Shown one piece after another: positions 8,748-18,951 of a DNA stretch of 64,000 nucleotides; position 1 is the stretch's first letter, and the number at the start of each line of letters is the position of its first letter. This DNA is from Moritella sp. 24 (GTDB lineage Bacteria > Pseudomonadota > Gammaproteobacteria > Enterobacterales > Moritellaceae). A model generated the notes under the pieces. That model did no database searches and was not told the DNA's origin. It saw nothing but the letters and a program-made list of their open reading frames with translations. The stretch covers positions 2,427,505-2,491,504 of the forward strand of contig NZ_CP056123.1 of the NCBI RefSeq assembly GCF_018219155.1, in the 5' to 3' direction. The position numbers and the translations under genes were made by a program.

Positions 8748-9602
8748 TTATGCTTTAGCTGTTTTACCAACTGATACAGTAGAATTTCCAGTCTCTTCAC
8801 TTAGTGCTGGGGCTGTTTTTGCGTGCGTTAAATATAACGGAATACACGTAAATAGCAGGCCACCAACTAGGTTACCTAACAACGTTGGGATAAGGTTCCA
8901 ATTTAACCAAGTAGCAATACCTACATCTGCGCCTAATAACATACCTAGTGGGAATAAAAACATGTTCACAACAGCATGTTCAAATACTAATGAGAAGAAA
9001 ATGAAGATAGGTAACCACATTGCTGCAATTTTACCAGCCACTGTACGAGCGGTCATATTACCAATAACACCTAAGCAAACCATTAGGTTACAAAGAATAC
9101 CTTTCACAAACACAGTGATCCAACCATCAAAACCATGTTCAGCATAACCCACTGTACGAGCCATCGTTGCACCAATGAATTTTTGTCCTACCGCACCCGC
9201 TTCAACACTGAAGTTAGTCGTAAATACAAGGGCGATAAGGAAGGCTACGATCAGAGAACCGATAAGGTTACCTAGACCAATCAAGCCCCAGCAACGTAGA
9301 ATTCGATTCCAACTAATACCTTTACGGTTATCAAATTTAGCCAATGGTGCAAGTCCAAAAACACCAGTTAAGAGGTCATAACCCATTAAACTTAGAATAC
9401 AAAAACCGACAGGGAAAACCAACGCACCAACAAGACCAATCCCTGTTTGAGTGATAGCAGTTAACGCAACCACGACAGCTAAAGAAAGGATAATACCAGC
9501 CATAGTGCCACGTAAAATAAGGTCTCTAGTCCCTGTTCGCACTTTAGCTTCACCAACATCAATCATAGTCTGAACGAATTCAGCGGGTTTTAAAGCAGAC
9601 AT
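8748..9602 (-). CDS. nirC: Formate/nitrite transporter family channel (NirC-like)
   Basis: The 284-residue protein has the six-span pattern and signature segments of the FNT family: RGTMAGIILSLAVVV, FPVGFCILSLMGYDLLTG, GNLIGSLIVAFLIAL, KGILCNLMVCLGVIG, MWLPIFIFFSLVFEHAVVNMFLFP and a final TLLGNLVGGLLF. The central FEHAVVNM carries the conserved pore histidine. It is the last gene of the nirB-nirD-nirC operon, which supports nitrite rather than formate as the substrate. A small hairpin between nirD and nirC may lower its expression relative to nirBD. It acts in the inner membrane to bring nitrite in or let it out for cytoplasmic NADH-dependent reduction. Confidence 0.9.
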   Translation of the reverse strand: MSALKPAEFVQTMIDVGEAKVRTGTRDLILRGTMAGIILSLAVVVALTAITQTGIGLVGALVFPVGFCILSLMGYDLLTGVFGLAPLAKFDNRKGISWNRILRCWGLIGLGNLIGSLIVAFLIALVFTTNFSVEAGAVGQKFIGATMARTVGYAEHGFDGWITVFVKGILCNLMVCLGVIGNMTARTVAGKIAAMWLPIFIFFSLVFEHAVVNMFLFPLGMLLGADVGIATWLNWNLIPTLLGNLVGGLLFTCIPLYLTHAKTAPALSEETGNSTVSVGKTAKA

Positions 9603-9658
9603 ATAAGATCTCCAAAAGATTTAAAAATTGTAAGTTAAAAGTAAAATTGTATAGGAAA

Positions 9659-9688
9659 AGGTTCTAACCTTTGGGTGGCTAGAACCCT
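9659..9688 (-). terminator. Weak hairpin between nirD and nirC
   Basis: On the minus strand GGTTCTA and TAGAACC pair around a loop of about 14 nt, followed by TTTTCC. It is likely a partial terminator or processing site inside the operon. Confidence 0.5.
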
Positions 9689-9726
9689 TGAACTATAAAA
9701 TTTTATCGCTATTAACGCCGTAGAAC

Positions 9727-10053
9727 TTAAGCATTAATCTCAACAACTTCTTTGTTCACTCGCACTTTATATGTAGCGAGTGAGACAATATCATTTTCTA
9801 AACACTGACCAGTTGATAAGTTAAATCGTTGTTTTTTAAGCGGACTTGCCACCCATAGTTGTTCATCATGCTCACAAATAAGACCGCGAGACAGTACATT
9901 TGATTTCGCAAACGGGTCCATATTATCGATAGCGAATAACTCTTCATTGTCACGTGGACGGAAGATAGCAACTTGCTTACCATTAACCAGCGCGCAAACG
10001 CCTGTGTTTGGGGTGATGTCGTTTAGCTGACAAACATTAATCCATTTACTCAT
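9727..10053 (-). CDS. nirD: Nitrite reductase (NADH) small subunit NirD
   Basis: The 108-residue protein has the Rieske-like fold pattern of NirD (WINVCQLNDITPNTGVCALVNGKQVAIFRP at the N-terminus, ICEHDEQLWVASPLKKQRFNLSTGQC near the C-terminus). As in enteric NirD, the paired Cys/His cluster ligands of true Rieske proteins are absent, so it should not bind a [2Fe-2S] centre. The ATG overlaps the nirB stop (ATGA), giving translational coupling. It is needed for the activity of the cytoplasmic NADH-dependent nitrite reductase. Confidence 0.93.
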   Translation of the reverse strand: MSKWINVCQLNDITPNTGVCALVNGKQVAIFRPRDNEELFAIDNMDPFAKSNVLSRGLICEHDEQLWVASPLKKQRFNLSTGQCLENDIVSLATYKVRVNKEVVEINA

Positions 10054-12596
10054 GCGTGCTCTCCCACTGTGATTGCGTATGTGTCTTTTTCTGCGATAGT
10101 TGCTGGACGATGCTGGTCACGTGCAGTAACAAAGCGTACGTTCTTGTCTTGCTCATCGCTGTTAATGAAGTGAGCAAAACGTTTTTGCTGCTCTTCACTT
10201 TCAACCACTTCAGACCATTCACATTGATAATCAGCAATCAGTTTATTGATGTCTGTTTCAAGTTGCTCATTGATACCGAGTTTATTGTTAACAACAACAT
10301 CACGTAAGTAATCAACACCACCGTCTAGGTTATCCATCCATACCGAAGTACGTTGTAACTTGTCTGCTGTTCGTACGTAGAACATGAGGAAACGGTCGAT
10401 ATACTGTAGTAATGTTGCTTCATCTAAGTCTGATGCAAGTAGGTCTGCGTGACGCGGGTTCATACCGCCGTTACCACACACATACATGTTCCAGCCTGCG
10501 TCAGTTGCGATAATACCTAAATCTTTGCCCTGTGCTTCTGCGCATTCACGTGTACAACCTGACACACCAAATTTCATTTTGTGCGGTGTACGAATGCCTT
10601 TATAGCGATTTTCAAGTAACACACCTAAACCAACACTGTCTTGCACACCAAAGCGACACCAGGTGCTACCCACACAAGTTTTAGCCATACGTAGTGCTTT
10701 AGCATATGCTTGGCCAGTCTCATAACCACCAGCAATTAGCTTCTTCCAAATTGTTGGTAAGTCACCTTTATGAGCACCGAACAAACCAATACGCTGTGCG
10801 CCAGTGATCTTGGTATAAAGGTTGTATTCAGCAGCAACATCAGCCAAAACCGATAATGCTTGTGGTGTTACTTCACCACCCGCCATACGAGGAATAACAG
10901 AGTAAGTACCGTCTTTTTGCATGTTACCTAAGAAGTTATCATTGGTATCTTGCAGGCCAACATTGTCACGACTCAGTACATGGTCACCCCAGCAAGACGC
11001 TAAGATAGAACCAACCGTCGGTTTACACACTTCACAACCGTAACCTTTACCGTATTTAGTCAGCAGTTCGTCAAACGTCTTAATGCCTTCAATACGAATA
11101 AGATGGAATAGCTCTTGGCGAGAATATTCAAAGTGGCCACACAAATGGTTTTTCACTTCAATTCCCGATTTAGCCAGTTCTGAATTCAATACTTGCGTGA
11201 TAAGTGGTAAACAACCACCACAACCTGTACCCGCTTTCGTTACTGCTTTGATTTCGCCCATTGTGGTATGGCCATCAGCAACTGCAGCAGCGATCTTGCC
11301 TTTAGTTACATCAAAACAAGAACACAATACCGCAGACTCAGGTAATGAATCTGCGCCCATTGCAGGTTTATCACCACCCGCATGGGCAGGTAAAATCAAG
11401 CTATCTGGATGTTCAGGTAAATCCATGTCATTTAATTTAAGTTGTAACAGGCTGCCGTAATCCGATGTATCACCGATTAATACTGCACCGAGTAGCTTTT
11501 TACCGTCTTCTGAAACAATAATACGCTTGTATACTTCTTCTGTTTCATCAAGATAAACAAAGCTCTTACAACCTGGTGTACGACCATTTGCATCACCGAT
11601 ACTGCCCACTTTCACACCAAGCAATTTCAGCTTAGCACTCATGTCAGCACCTTCGAATGCGTTGTCATTACCTAATAAATGGTCAACAGCTACCTGCGCC
11701 ATTTTGTAACCCGGTGCAACTAAACCAAAGAATTGTTCATTCCAAGATGCACATTCACCAATTGCGTAAACATCACTATCGCTAGTAATACAATGGTCAC
11801 TGATCGTGATACCACCGCGGCGACCCGTTGCTAAACCTGATTGATGTGCGAGTTTATCTTGCGGACGAATACCCGTAGAGAAAACAATGAAATCAACTTC
11901 AAGCGATGTGCCATCAGCAAACATCATGGTATTACGTGCAGTTTCACCTTCGGCAACAATCTCTAAGGTGTTTTTACTGGTGTGAACTTGCACACCTAGT
12001 TTTTCAATTTTCTTGCGTAGCTGCTCACCGCCCTCACGGTCTAACTGCTCTGCCATTAATACTGGCGAGAACTCAATCACATGTGTTTCTACACCTAACG
12101 CTTTTAATGCGCCAGCGGCTTCAAGTCCTAATAAACCACCACCGATAACAACACCGCTTTTACTGCGTTTTGCTGTCGCTTCAATGGTTTTTAAATCTTC
12201 AATAGTACGATAAACAAAACAGTCCTTGCTCTCGTTACCTTTAATTGGCGGTACCCAAGGTTTTGACCCTGTCGCCATGATTAACTTGTCGTATTTAATT
12301 TCACGACCAGAGTTTGAATAAATGATTTTTTGCGAGCGGTTAATATTAATAGCACGCTCACCAATCAATACGTTGATGTTGTGCTTATCGTAAAAACCTT
12401 CTTTTACGAGTGATAATTCATCCGCAGTATGGTGTGAGAAATAAGAAGAGAGGTGGACACGATCGTAGGCTACACGGGGTTCTTCACAAAAAACAGTTAC
12501 ATCAAAATTTTCGATTTCAGCTTTTTCTACTAAGTCTTCAATGTAACGGTGGCCAACCATACCGTTACCAATAATAACCAGTCTGACTTTGCTCAT
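10050..12596 (-). CDS. nirB: Nitrite reductase (NADH) large subunit NirB
   Basis: The 848-residue protein has, in order: an FAD/NAD-dependent oxidoreductase part (residues 1 to about 390, IGNGMVGHRYIEDL at the start and GVVIGGGLLGLEAAGAL for NAD); a BFD-like [2Fe-2S] part (VLCSCFDVTKGKI with GTGCGGCLPL); nitrite/sulfite-reductase ferredoxin-like and siroheme domains. The siroheme/[4Fe-4S] ligands are C641-x5-C647 and C681-x3-C685. It reduces nitrite to ammonium with NADH in the cytoplasm, for nitrite detoxification and NADH reoxidation under anaerobiosis. It is first in nirBDC; an FNR-like box lies 64 nt upstream of its start. TATAGGA serves as ribosome site. Confidence 0.96.
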   Translation of the reverse strand: MSKVRLVIIGNGMVGHRYIEDLVEKAEIENFDVTVFCEEPRVAYDRVHLSSYFSHHTADELSLVKEGFYDKHNINVLIGERAININRSQKIIYSNSGREIKYDKLIMATGSKPWVPPIKGNESKDCFVYRTIEDLKTIEATAKRSKSGVVIGGGLLGLEAAGALKALGVETHVIEFSPVLMAEQLDREGGEQLRKKIEKLGVQVHTSKNTLEIVAEGETARNTMMFADGTSLEVDFIVFSTGIRPQDKLAHQSGLATGRRGGITISDHCITSDSDVYAIGECASWNEQFFGLVAPGYKMAQVAVDHLLGNDNAFEGADMSAKLKLLGVKVGSIGDANGRTPGCKSFVYLDETEEVYKRIIVSEDGKKLLGAVLIGDTSDYGSLLQLKLNDMDLPEHPDSLILPAHAGGDKPAMGADSLPESAVLCSCFDVTKGKIAAAVADGHTTMGEIKAVTKAGTGCGGCLPLITQVLNSELAKSGIEVKNHLCGHFEYSRQELFHLIRIEGIKTFDELLTKYGKGYGCEVCKPTVGSILASCWGDHVLSRDNVGLQDTNDNFLGNMQKDGTYSVIPRMAGGEVTPQALSVLADVAAEYNLYTKITGAQRIGLFGAHKGDLPTIWKKLIAGGYETGQAYAKALRMAKTCVGSTWCRFGVQDSVGLGVLLENRYKGIRTPHKMKFGVSGCTRECAEAQGKDLGIIATDAGWNMYVCGNGGMNPRHADLLASDLDEATLLQYIDRFLMFYVRTADKLQRTSVWMDNLDGGVDYLRDVVVNNKLGINEQLETDINKLIADYQCEWSEVVESEEQQKRFAHFINSDEQDKNVRFVTARDQHRPATIAEKDTYAITVGEHA

Positions 12597-12625
12597 AATT
12601 ATTCCTATATATTTATTATGTAGGT

Positions 12626-12667
12626 ATTTTGAGGTATTACTTAGGAGTTAATCATGATGCAGATCAA
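12626..12667 (-). promoter_or_regulatory. FNR-like box and promoter of nirBDC
   Basis: On the minus strand TTGATCTGCATCAT (12667-12654) matches the FNR consensus TTGAT-N4-ATCAA at 9 of 10 fixed bases. A CAAAAT hexamer at 12631-12626 is at the distance expected for the -10 box of a class II site centred at -41.5. A further half-site TTGATCTAC lies about 30 bp upstream. This fits the known FNR control of nirB in enterics; binding here is inferred. Confidence 0.65.
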
Positions 12668-12803
12668 TTTAGCTAACGAGGTAACGTGAAGTAGATCAAA
12701 AGTGTGAAGTAAAACGTAATTTTATAACGAATTATGGCATCTTTCTGCGATAACAAGCCGACATGATGCCACTTATGTAATTTAAAAACAACAAAACACA
12801 CAA

Positions 12804-12837
12804 TAAAAATACTCACAAATAGGTATTTGCGAGTATT
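12804..12837 (-). terminator. Terminator after the HD-GYP gene cluster
   Basis: On the minus strand AATACTCGCAAATA and TATTTGTGAGTATT form a stem with a 2-nt loop, followed by TTTTTATTGTG. It lies about 100 bp after the stop at 12936. The rest of the 12597-12935 gap is A+T-rich and holds the nirB promoter. Confidence 0.8.
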
Positions 12838-12935
12838 CTGTTATTTAATTACACTTTTTATTTTAACGATTTTTGTTTTAAAAATTGTAGTTTTAAAAAA
12901 AGTAGTTTTAAAAAATGAGCCAAGCTAGCCTTTAT

Positions 12936-15764
12936 CTAGCCCTTATAGTAAATAGCCCTCAGCATATCAACATCGACACTATCCAGCTGCGCTGGTTTTA
13001 AGTATTGTTGTGCATATGACTGGTATATGCCTTTTGTTAAAAACAGATCAAATACATCATGATCAAGATGCTCATCTTTCACCATAAAGGCCATAATCTT
13101 TAATGCTTGGCTTAGCTTTTTAGCATCTTTGTACGGACGATCAGAAGCCGTTAGTGCTTCAAAAATATCTGCGACAGCAATCATACGACCACCAACAGGG
13201 ATCTCGTCACCTTTTAACTTTAACGGATAACCTTCACCATTCATTTTTTCATGGTGACTACCCGCAATTAAAGGCACATTTTTTAAATACTCCGGATACA
13301 TAATCTGATCGAGCATAATGTATGTTTGCACAATGTGATCATTAATATGGTAACGCTCTTCTTCTGTTAGCGTCCCCGCCTTCACCATGAGGTTATGAAT
13401 CTCACCACGATTAAAACGATGATCGGGTTGTAATATTTTAAAATCACGTTTGCTGTGTTTATTCTGCTTTTGTTTCTCTTCCCATGCACATAAATGTTCA
13501 CACTTGTCCGCTAATACATTTTCAATAACGGGAAGCTGTGCCTGACTACACGATTTTTGTGCTAAAGCCTGCTGAGAAATACCAATATCATCCGGCAATG
13601 TTCTTAGCCAGGTACGTTGAGCGATCTCTGCTAAGCGCTGCTGTTTTTCTGGTGCTAAAAATTCACTACCTGGGTTACAACTTGCTATAAAGGCAAACTC
13701 TTTATCTAATTCAACTTTGAGGTTGTCACAAACCAACTGCGCTTGAGTCGCATCCATGCCCTTCGCTATTGACTGCCAGTAATCAATCTCTGCATCTCGT
13801 TTTAGCACTTCATAGCGCATACGGATCTCGTGTATACGATCATAAATGGTTTCGAGCTTCGTCGCCTTATCCATGATGTAGTCTGGTGTTGTTACTTTTC
13901 CGCAATCGTGTAACCAGGCTGCAACAAGCAGTTCTTCCCAGCTTTTTGATGTTAAAGAAAAGTCAGCAAACCTCTCAGTATCTGATTCAGCAGCTGTCGC
14001 TATCAATTTAGTAATTTCCGGTACTCGCTGACAATGCCCCCCCGTGTAAGGAGATTTCGTATCTAATGCAGTCGCAGTCATCATGACAAAAGAATGGAAC
14101 AGTTCTTGTTGCTCCTGCTCTTTTTCTAAGTGCTCCAATACAATTTCGTTAAAGCCAATAAAGTTTCGAACCAAACGAATACGATCGTAAACAGTTTTAT
14201 CCATTTTTCCTTCAAAGCCAATAACTAGAACACCTATGTTTTCTTCTTTTCGATTCATTAAAGGAATAATAAAGCCGTTCTTACACGAACCACCAGAAAA
14301 AATGATCTTGCCATCTTGCTCAGACAGCTTGTGCACATGTTTATCAAATACATCGTTATTATGACGAGCAAACGATTGTAATTCGAATTCAGGAATAACC
14401 CCTGAATTTGCGGCAAGACGAAATTCTTGTCTATTTGATCTATTGTTAATAAACAGCTGGCAACTGCTCGCAGATAGAATAACTTCCGCTTGATCTACAA
14501 TCGATGCAGATAATTCTTCAGGTTTAGAAGAGCGTGCAACATGGTAAAGGTTATTGAAAAAGTCGACGAGAACGCTTTCCATCAGCATCATGGTTTCATT
14601 GAGCTGATCAATCTCTGCAATATTTGATGGCTTGTATTCTTTACGACGATATTTAAACGTTTGTATATTAACCAAAGACTTATTTAAATAGATCAGTGGC
14701 TTCGCAATACGTCTTGTCGACAAAATACTAACCACAAAAAAGAAGAATGTTAAAAAGAGCATATTCTTAACGTTAAAGTGCGATTTTAAATAAGTCGATG
14801 TCGCCAAGAAATCTTGTTCTTTTAATAGATTCACAAGATAGAGTACATGCTTGTCACCAACGCTGATCGGTGTAATTAACAATCGAGAAAGCTGGCCATT
14901 ATAAGTAATAGATTGCATCGCTGTTTCAAATGGTGCCAGATTCTCTAAATCAACCAAAGCGTTAACAACTTCGCTATCACCTTTATCTAATGAATACGCT
15001 TTATTCATACCAAAATTACTTGCAATGACACCTTTCTCAGGCGTTAATAAAAAGGTCTTTGCCTGCTCAGAATAAGCCATATCATGAGTCACACGTGATA
15101 ACGATTTATAATCAAAATCGGCCGCGACAACACTGCTTTCATCGTATGTACGACGCGAGAATGTAATGCCTAAATGCTGAGATGGGAAAAATAAATACGG
15201 CTTTGAAACGGAAATATGGCCATCCGCTTTTGGCTCTTTAAACCAAGAACGTTTCCTAGGGTCGTAATTATCATTATCGTAATACTCCGATATGAGCACC
15301 TGTAAATCACGATCTAAAAATACGCGGCGTTGCAGTCCGCCCACCTGATTAAAGTTAACCTTAAATATCGCATTTGCGGGTAGTGTCGTTTCGGCTTTAC
15401 GCGTATCCTCTGTTATCCGATAAATGAAAACAGACTTCCCAGCTTGATTTGCCGTATATAAAGAGGTGATGTAAGGATTTTTAATGAGTGTTGTAGCAAT
15501 TGGCGCTAACCATCCAAAATCAGTCTCATCATTCCCAATTAAGTCTGCGACAACAAGCATATCGAGCGATGTGATCGCAGGGCTTGAAATAAGGTTTATT
15601 TGCCCTTTTAAATTGCTGGTATATTTTTTGACATATTCATTTGTAAAGTTCGATTTTTCAGACTCCACATGGCTTAACTCTGCCACGATCGTCGTCAAAC
15701 TGAAAATACTAAACAATAGAATGAATATACCTGAGAGGTACGTTCGAAAAGAAATTGGTTTCAT
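12936..15764 (-). CDS. Membrane HD-GYP cyclic-di-GMP phosphodiesterase, paralog 1
   Basis: The 942-residue protein has an N-terminal membrane span (about residues 8-28), a large periplasmic part resembling dCACHE sensors (about 35-310), a second span (about 330-350), a HAMP-like linker, a GAF-like region (about 410-540) and a C-terminal HD-GYP domain. Catalytic metal ligands are seen as TGGHCQRVP, HDCGK (H619) and HHEKMNGEGYP (H837-P847). About 218 residues separate HDCGK from HHE, against roughly 60 in typical HD-GYP proteins; the extra part contains a charged helical segment and conserved CNPGSEF. It should degrade c-di-GMP in response to a periplasmic ligand. It is last of three tandem paralogs. 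Confidence 0.88.
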   Translation of the reverse strand: MKPISFRTYLSGIFILLFSIFSLTTIVAELSHVESEKSNFTNEYVKKYTSNLKGQINLISSPAITSLDMLVVADLIGNDETDFGWLAPIATTLIKNPYITSLYTANQAGKSVFIYRITEDTRKAETTLPANAIFKVNFNQVGGLQRRVFLDRDLQVLISEYYDNDNYDPRKRSWFKEPKADGHISVSKPYLFFPSQHLGITFSRRTYDESSVVAADFDYKSLSRVTHDMAYSEQAKTFLLTPEKGVIASNFGMNKAYSLDKGDSEVVNALVDLENLAPFETAMQSITYNGQLSRLLITPISVGDKHVLYLVNLLKEQDFLATSTYLKSHFNVKNMLFLTFFFFVVSILSTRRIAKPLIYLNKSLVNIQTFKYRRKEYKPSNIAEIDQLNETMMLMESVLVDFFNNLYHVARSSKPEELSASIVDQAEVILSASSCQLFINNRSNRQEFRLAANSGVIPEFELQSFARHNNDVFDKHVHKLSEQDGKIIFSGGSCKNGFIIPLMNRKEENIGVLVIGFEGKMDKTVYDRIRLVRNFIGFNEIVLEHLEKEQEQQELFHSFVMMTATALDTKSPYTGGHCQRVPEITKLIATAAESDTERFADFSLTSKSWEELLVAAWLHDCGKVTTPDYIMDKATKLETIYDRIHEIRMRYEVLKRDAEIDYWQSIAKGMDATQAQLVCDNLKVELDKEFAFIASCNPGSEFLAPEKQQRLAEIAQRTWLRTLPDDIGISQQALAQKSCSQAQLPVIENVLADKCEHLCAWEEKQKQNKHSKRDFKILQPDHRFNRGEIHNLMVKAGTLTEEERYHINDHIVQTYIMLDQIMYPEYLKNVPLIAGSHHEKMNGEGYPLKLKGDEIPVGGRMIAVADIFEALTASDRPYKDAKKLSQALKIMAFMVKDEHLDHDVFDLFLTKGIYQSYAQQYLKPAQLDSVDVDMLRAIYYKG

Positions 15765-15939
15765 TGGTTACACTACAAATCCATAAAGTATTTTATGAAT
15801 TTATAATATAACTAAAACAATAAACAACGAACCAAATACAAAATACTTGTGAGGATTATTCTTATTTATAAGTGTACTTGCTCTATTATTAGCCTAACTG
15901 GGCGTCAAAAAAACACCTACTTTTTCTAAGCCTTTAGGG

Positions 15940-18822
15940 TTATAAATAAATATCTCTTAACGACTCAACATCCACATGATCGATCTGCTCTGCAGTTAAG
16001 AAATGATCCGCATACTCTTGGTAAATGCCTTTCGTTAAAAACAAATCAAATACATTGCCATCAAGGTGTTCATCTTTCACCATAAACGCCATAATCTTTA
16101 ATGAATGACTTAATGTTTTTGCTGCTTTATAAGGTCGATCATTAGCGGTCAGTGCTTCAAATACATCTGCCACTGCTATCATACGACCACCAATAGGAAT
16201 CTCTTCACCTTTAAGTTGTAATGGATAGCCTTGACCATTCATTTTCTCATGGTGGCTACCGGCAATTAACGGCACATTTTTAAGATGTTCAGGATACGGT
16301 AATTGATCAAGCATTAAATATGTCTGAACAATATGATCATTAATGTTGTAGCGTTCTTCTGGTGTTAGTGTGCCACTTTTAACCATTAAGTTATGTAACT
16401 CGCCACGATTATAACGGTATTCAGGCTGCACCATTTTAAAATCACGTTTACTATTTGCTTGTAGTTGCTTCTTCTCTTCCCAAACAAATAAGTGCTCAGG
16501 TTTGTCCGCAAGGATCTTCTCTGTCACTGGCAGTGATTGCTTGTTCAAGCTCTTTTTAAGTTGTTCTTGTTGTGACACACCAATATCATCTGGCAGTGTT
16601 CTAAGCCACGTTCGTTCACCTATTTCAGCTAAACGTTGCTGCTTTTCTGGATCGAGAAATTCACTGCCCGGATTACAACTTGCTATAAATTCGAATTCTT
16701 TATCTAGCTCATCCTTCAAGTCGTCACATATTTTCAACGCTTGAGCTTCATCCATACCTGTCGCAATCGACTGCCAATATGTCACTTCAGCATCACGTTT
16801 TAATACTTCATAACGCATGCGTATTTCATGGATACGATCATAAATCGTTTCTAACTTCGTTGCCTTGTCCATGACATAGTCTGGCGTCGTTACTTTACCG
16901 CAATCATGTAACCATGCAGCAACAAGAAGCTCTTCCCAACTTTTTGATGTCAGTGAAAAATCTGCAAACTTATCGGTATCTTCTTCTGCCGCTTTCGCTA
17001 GCATTTTTGTAATTTTAGGCACTCGCTGGCAATGTCCGCCCGTATAAGGCGATTTAATATCAACCGCTGTTGCCGTCATTTCGACAAAGGAATGGAAAAG
17101 CGCACGCTGTTCATCAACTTTCTCTAAATGCTCTAATACAATTTCATTAAAACCAATAAACTCACGCACAAACCGCAATCGGTTACGCGTATCGTCGGTA
17201 ATATCCTGCGTAAAACCAATTAATAACGCGCCAGTATTATCATTGTTACGGTTAAATAACGGGATAATGTAACCAGAATGACACTGTAAATCAGTAAAAA
17301 TGTGATTCGCTTCATTGGTCGTTAATTCGTAAATCGATTGGCGAAACGCATTGGGGTTATGGTCGTATAAAGATTGCAGGTTAAATTCTGGTGTATCACC
17401 CGACTTCGCAGATAATTTAAATTCACCTCGACTGTCTGGTGAACTAGTAAATAGCTGACAATCATCCGCCGATAAGATCTCTTTTACTTGCGTTACAATG
17501 GATTCAGATAGCTCTTCAGGTCGAGAAGTTCGCGCCACATTACGTAAATTATGGAAGAAATCGAGCAGTACATTCTCCATTAATCCCATGGCTTTATTCA
17601 ACTTATCAATTTCTTGAATATGCGATGCTTGATAATTTTTGCGCTGAAAATGAAAACGTTGAATATTTTCAATCGAGTTAGTGAGATACGTTAATGGACT
17701 CGCTATTCGACGTGCTATAAATAGCACAATCAAAAATGAAATAATCACTGAAAATATAGAAATAATGATGAGATCATTACGTAATGTTGATGAGGTGGCA
17801 AACAAGTCATCATGAGAGACAAAATTAACAACACGCAGCATACTATCATCTGCAAGTGTTAAGGGCGTAATCATGAGTTCCCAAGTCTTACCTTTCCAAG
17901 TCACTGTCTTAGCTGTTAACTGAGATTTGCTTTCAGCTTCAAACTCTTTGATTAATTGATCAAACGCTAAGTCTTTAGCTGAAAAAAGATTTTCTCCTAT
18001 CATTAAGGAAAATAGCTGATTACTGCCAATTATCTGTGACTGGTTATTTAATAAGAAGATATTAGAATTAGATGAAAACTCAAAATATTGCACTAATTTG
18101 GTCAGTTTACTTAAGGTTAAATCAACCCCGATGATTGCATCACCATTGCGTGTTTTTCGTGAAAAAGTAATCCCATCCTGAACAGGATTAGAAAAGTTAT
18201 AAGGCCCTGTCATGAAAATCTGATTAGCATCATCAACATCTTGATACCAAGCTCGCTCACGCGGGTCATAATCACTTTCAATGTTTTTTTCAGACATCAA
18301 ATTCATGTCAACGTCGTAGAATTGGATTCGTTGAGAGCCCACTTTATAATAACGAACCATCAATCGAGCATCGCTCGGAGCAGACAAGGTTTTCTTTATT
18401 TTGTCGTCATACAAAGGTTGGAAAAGAAAAGCAGTACCATCTTCTTTACCAAAGTACATGGAGTCTAAATATTGATTTTTTTCCAGAATGGCCGTCATTG
18501 CATTAAGCCAAGCGGGATCGGGTTTACCGATATCACGACTCGTAAACTGCCCCATTGCCAGTGTATTTAATAAACTACTTAAGGGACCAGTTACTTTTTC
18601 GATTTTGACCGTCAACTCTTTCGCGTAATTGGTCACGATGTCTTTCGATAGGGATGTTGAAATATCTTGTGAATGTTGCAGACTCACATAAATTAATGCG
18701 GCACTAAGTAAAGATATTATTGAAATAAAAATACTTGCTATATACAACCTAAATGACATCGACTTAATTACCAAACCTTCCCTCGTTGATCCACTAAACT
18801 CGCGCGTATGATAATTGTTCAT
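15940..18822 (-). CDS. Membrane HD-GYP cyclic-di-GMP phosphodiesterase, paralog 2
   Basis: This protein of up to 960 residues has the same architecture as its neighbours: N-terminal span, dCACHE-like periplasmic domain, second span (LIIISIFSVIISFLIVLFI), HAMP-like linker, GAF-like region and HD-GYP domain with HDCGK (H639) and HHEKMNGQGYP (H857), again 218 residues apart. Start choice is uncertain: the outer ATG at 18822 has no good ribosome site. The paralogs align their first Met with an ATT codon at 18768 that is preceded by GAGGGAAGG at 7 nt; ATG 18759 and TTG 18774 are alternatives. Ligand unknown; predicted to lower c-di-GMP at the inner membrane. Confidence 0.87.
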   Translation of the reverse strand: MNNYHTREFSGSTREGLVIKSMSFRLYIASIFISIISLLSAALIYVSLQHSQDISTSLSKDIVTNYAKELTVKIEKVTGPLSSLLNTLAMGQFTSRDIGKPDPAWLNAMTAILEKNQYLDSMYFGKEDGTAFLFQPLYDDKIKKTLSAPSDARLMVRYYKVGSQRIQFYDVDMNLMSEKNIESDYDPRERAWYQDVDDANQIFMTGPYNFSNPVQDGITFSRKTRNGDAIIGVDLTLSKLTKLVQYFEFSSNSNIFLLNNQSQIIGSNQLFSLMIGENLFSAKDLAFDQLIKEFEAESKSQLTAKTVTWKGKTWELMITPLTLADDSMLRVVNFVSHDDLFATSSTLRNDLIIISIFSVIISFLIVLFIARRIASPLTYLTNSIENIQRFHFQRKNYQASHIQEIDKLNKAMGLMENVLLDFFHNLRNVARTSRPEELSESIVTQVKEILSADDCQLFTSSPDSRGEFKLSAKSGDTPEFNLQSLYDHNPNAFRQSIYELTTNEANHIFTDLQCHSGYIIPLFNRNNDNTGALLIGFTQDITDDTRNRLRFVREFIGFNEIVLEHLEKVDEQRALFHSFVEMTATAVDIKSPYTGGHCQRVPKITKMLAKAAEEDTDKFADFSLTSKSWEELLVAAWLHDCGKVTTPDYVMDKATKLETIYDRIHEIRMRYEVLKRDAEVTYWQSIATGMDEAQALKICDDLKDELDKEFEFIASCNPGSEFLDPEKQQRLAEIGERTWLRTLPDDIGVSQQEQLKKSLNKQSLPVTEKILADKPEHLFVWEEKKQLQANSKRDFKMVQPEYRYNRGELHNLMVKSGTLTPEERYNINDHIVQTYLMLDQLPYPEHLKNVPLIAGSHHEKMNGQGYPLQLKGEEIPIGGRMIAVADVFEALTANDRPYKAAKTLSHSLKIMAFMVKDEHLDGNVFDLFLTKGIYQEYADHFLTAEQIDHVDVESLRDIYL

Positions 18823-18892
18823 AGCGATGAAAGATATTAAATTAGGCCATTAAGCCGAATAAATATACTTTTTATACGGCTCTTTATAGAGT

Positions 18893-18921
18893 AATAATAT
18901 TGTTTTGTAATCAATATTATT
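18893..18921. repeat. Hairpin between HD-GYP paralogs 2 and 3
   Basis: A near-perfect inverted repeat AATAATATTG with CAATATTATT lies between the two genes. There is no following T-run on the minus strand, so it is either a weak terminator or a fortuitous A+T-rich palindrome. Confidence 0.35.
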
Positions 18922-18951
18922 AACCGTTAATACCGTGACCACAAACTACAT

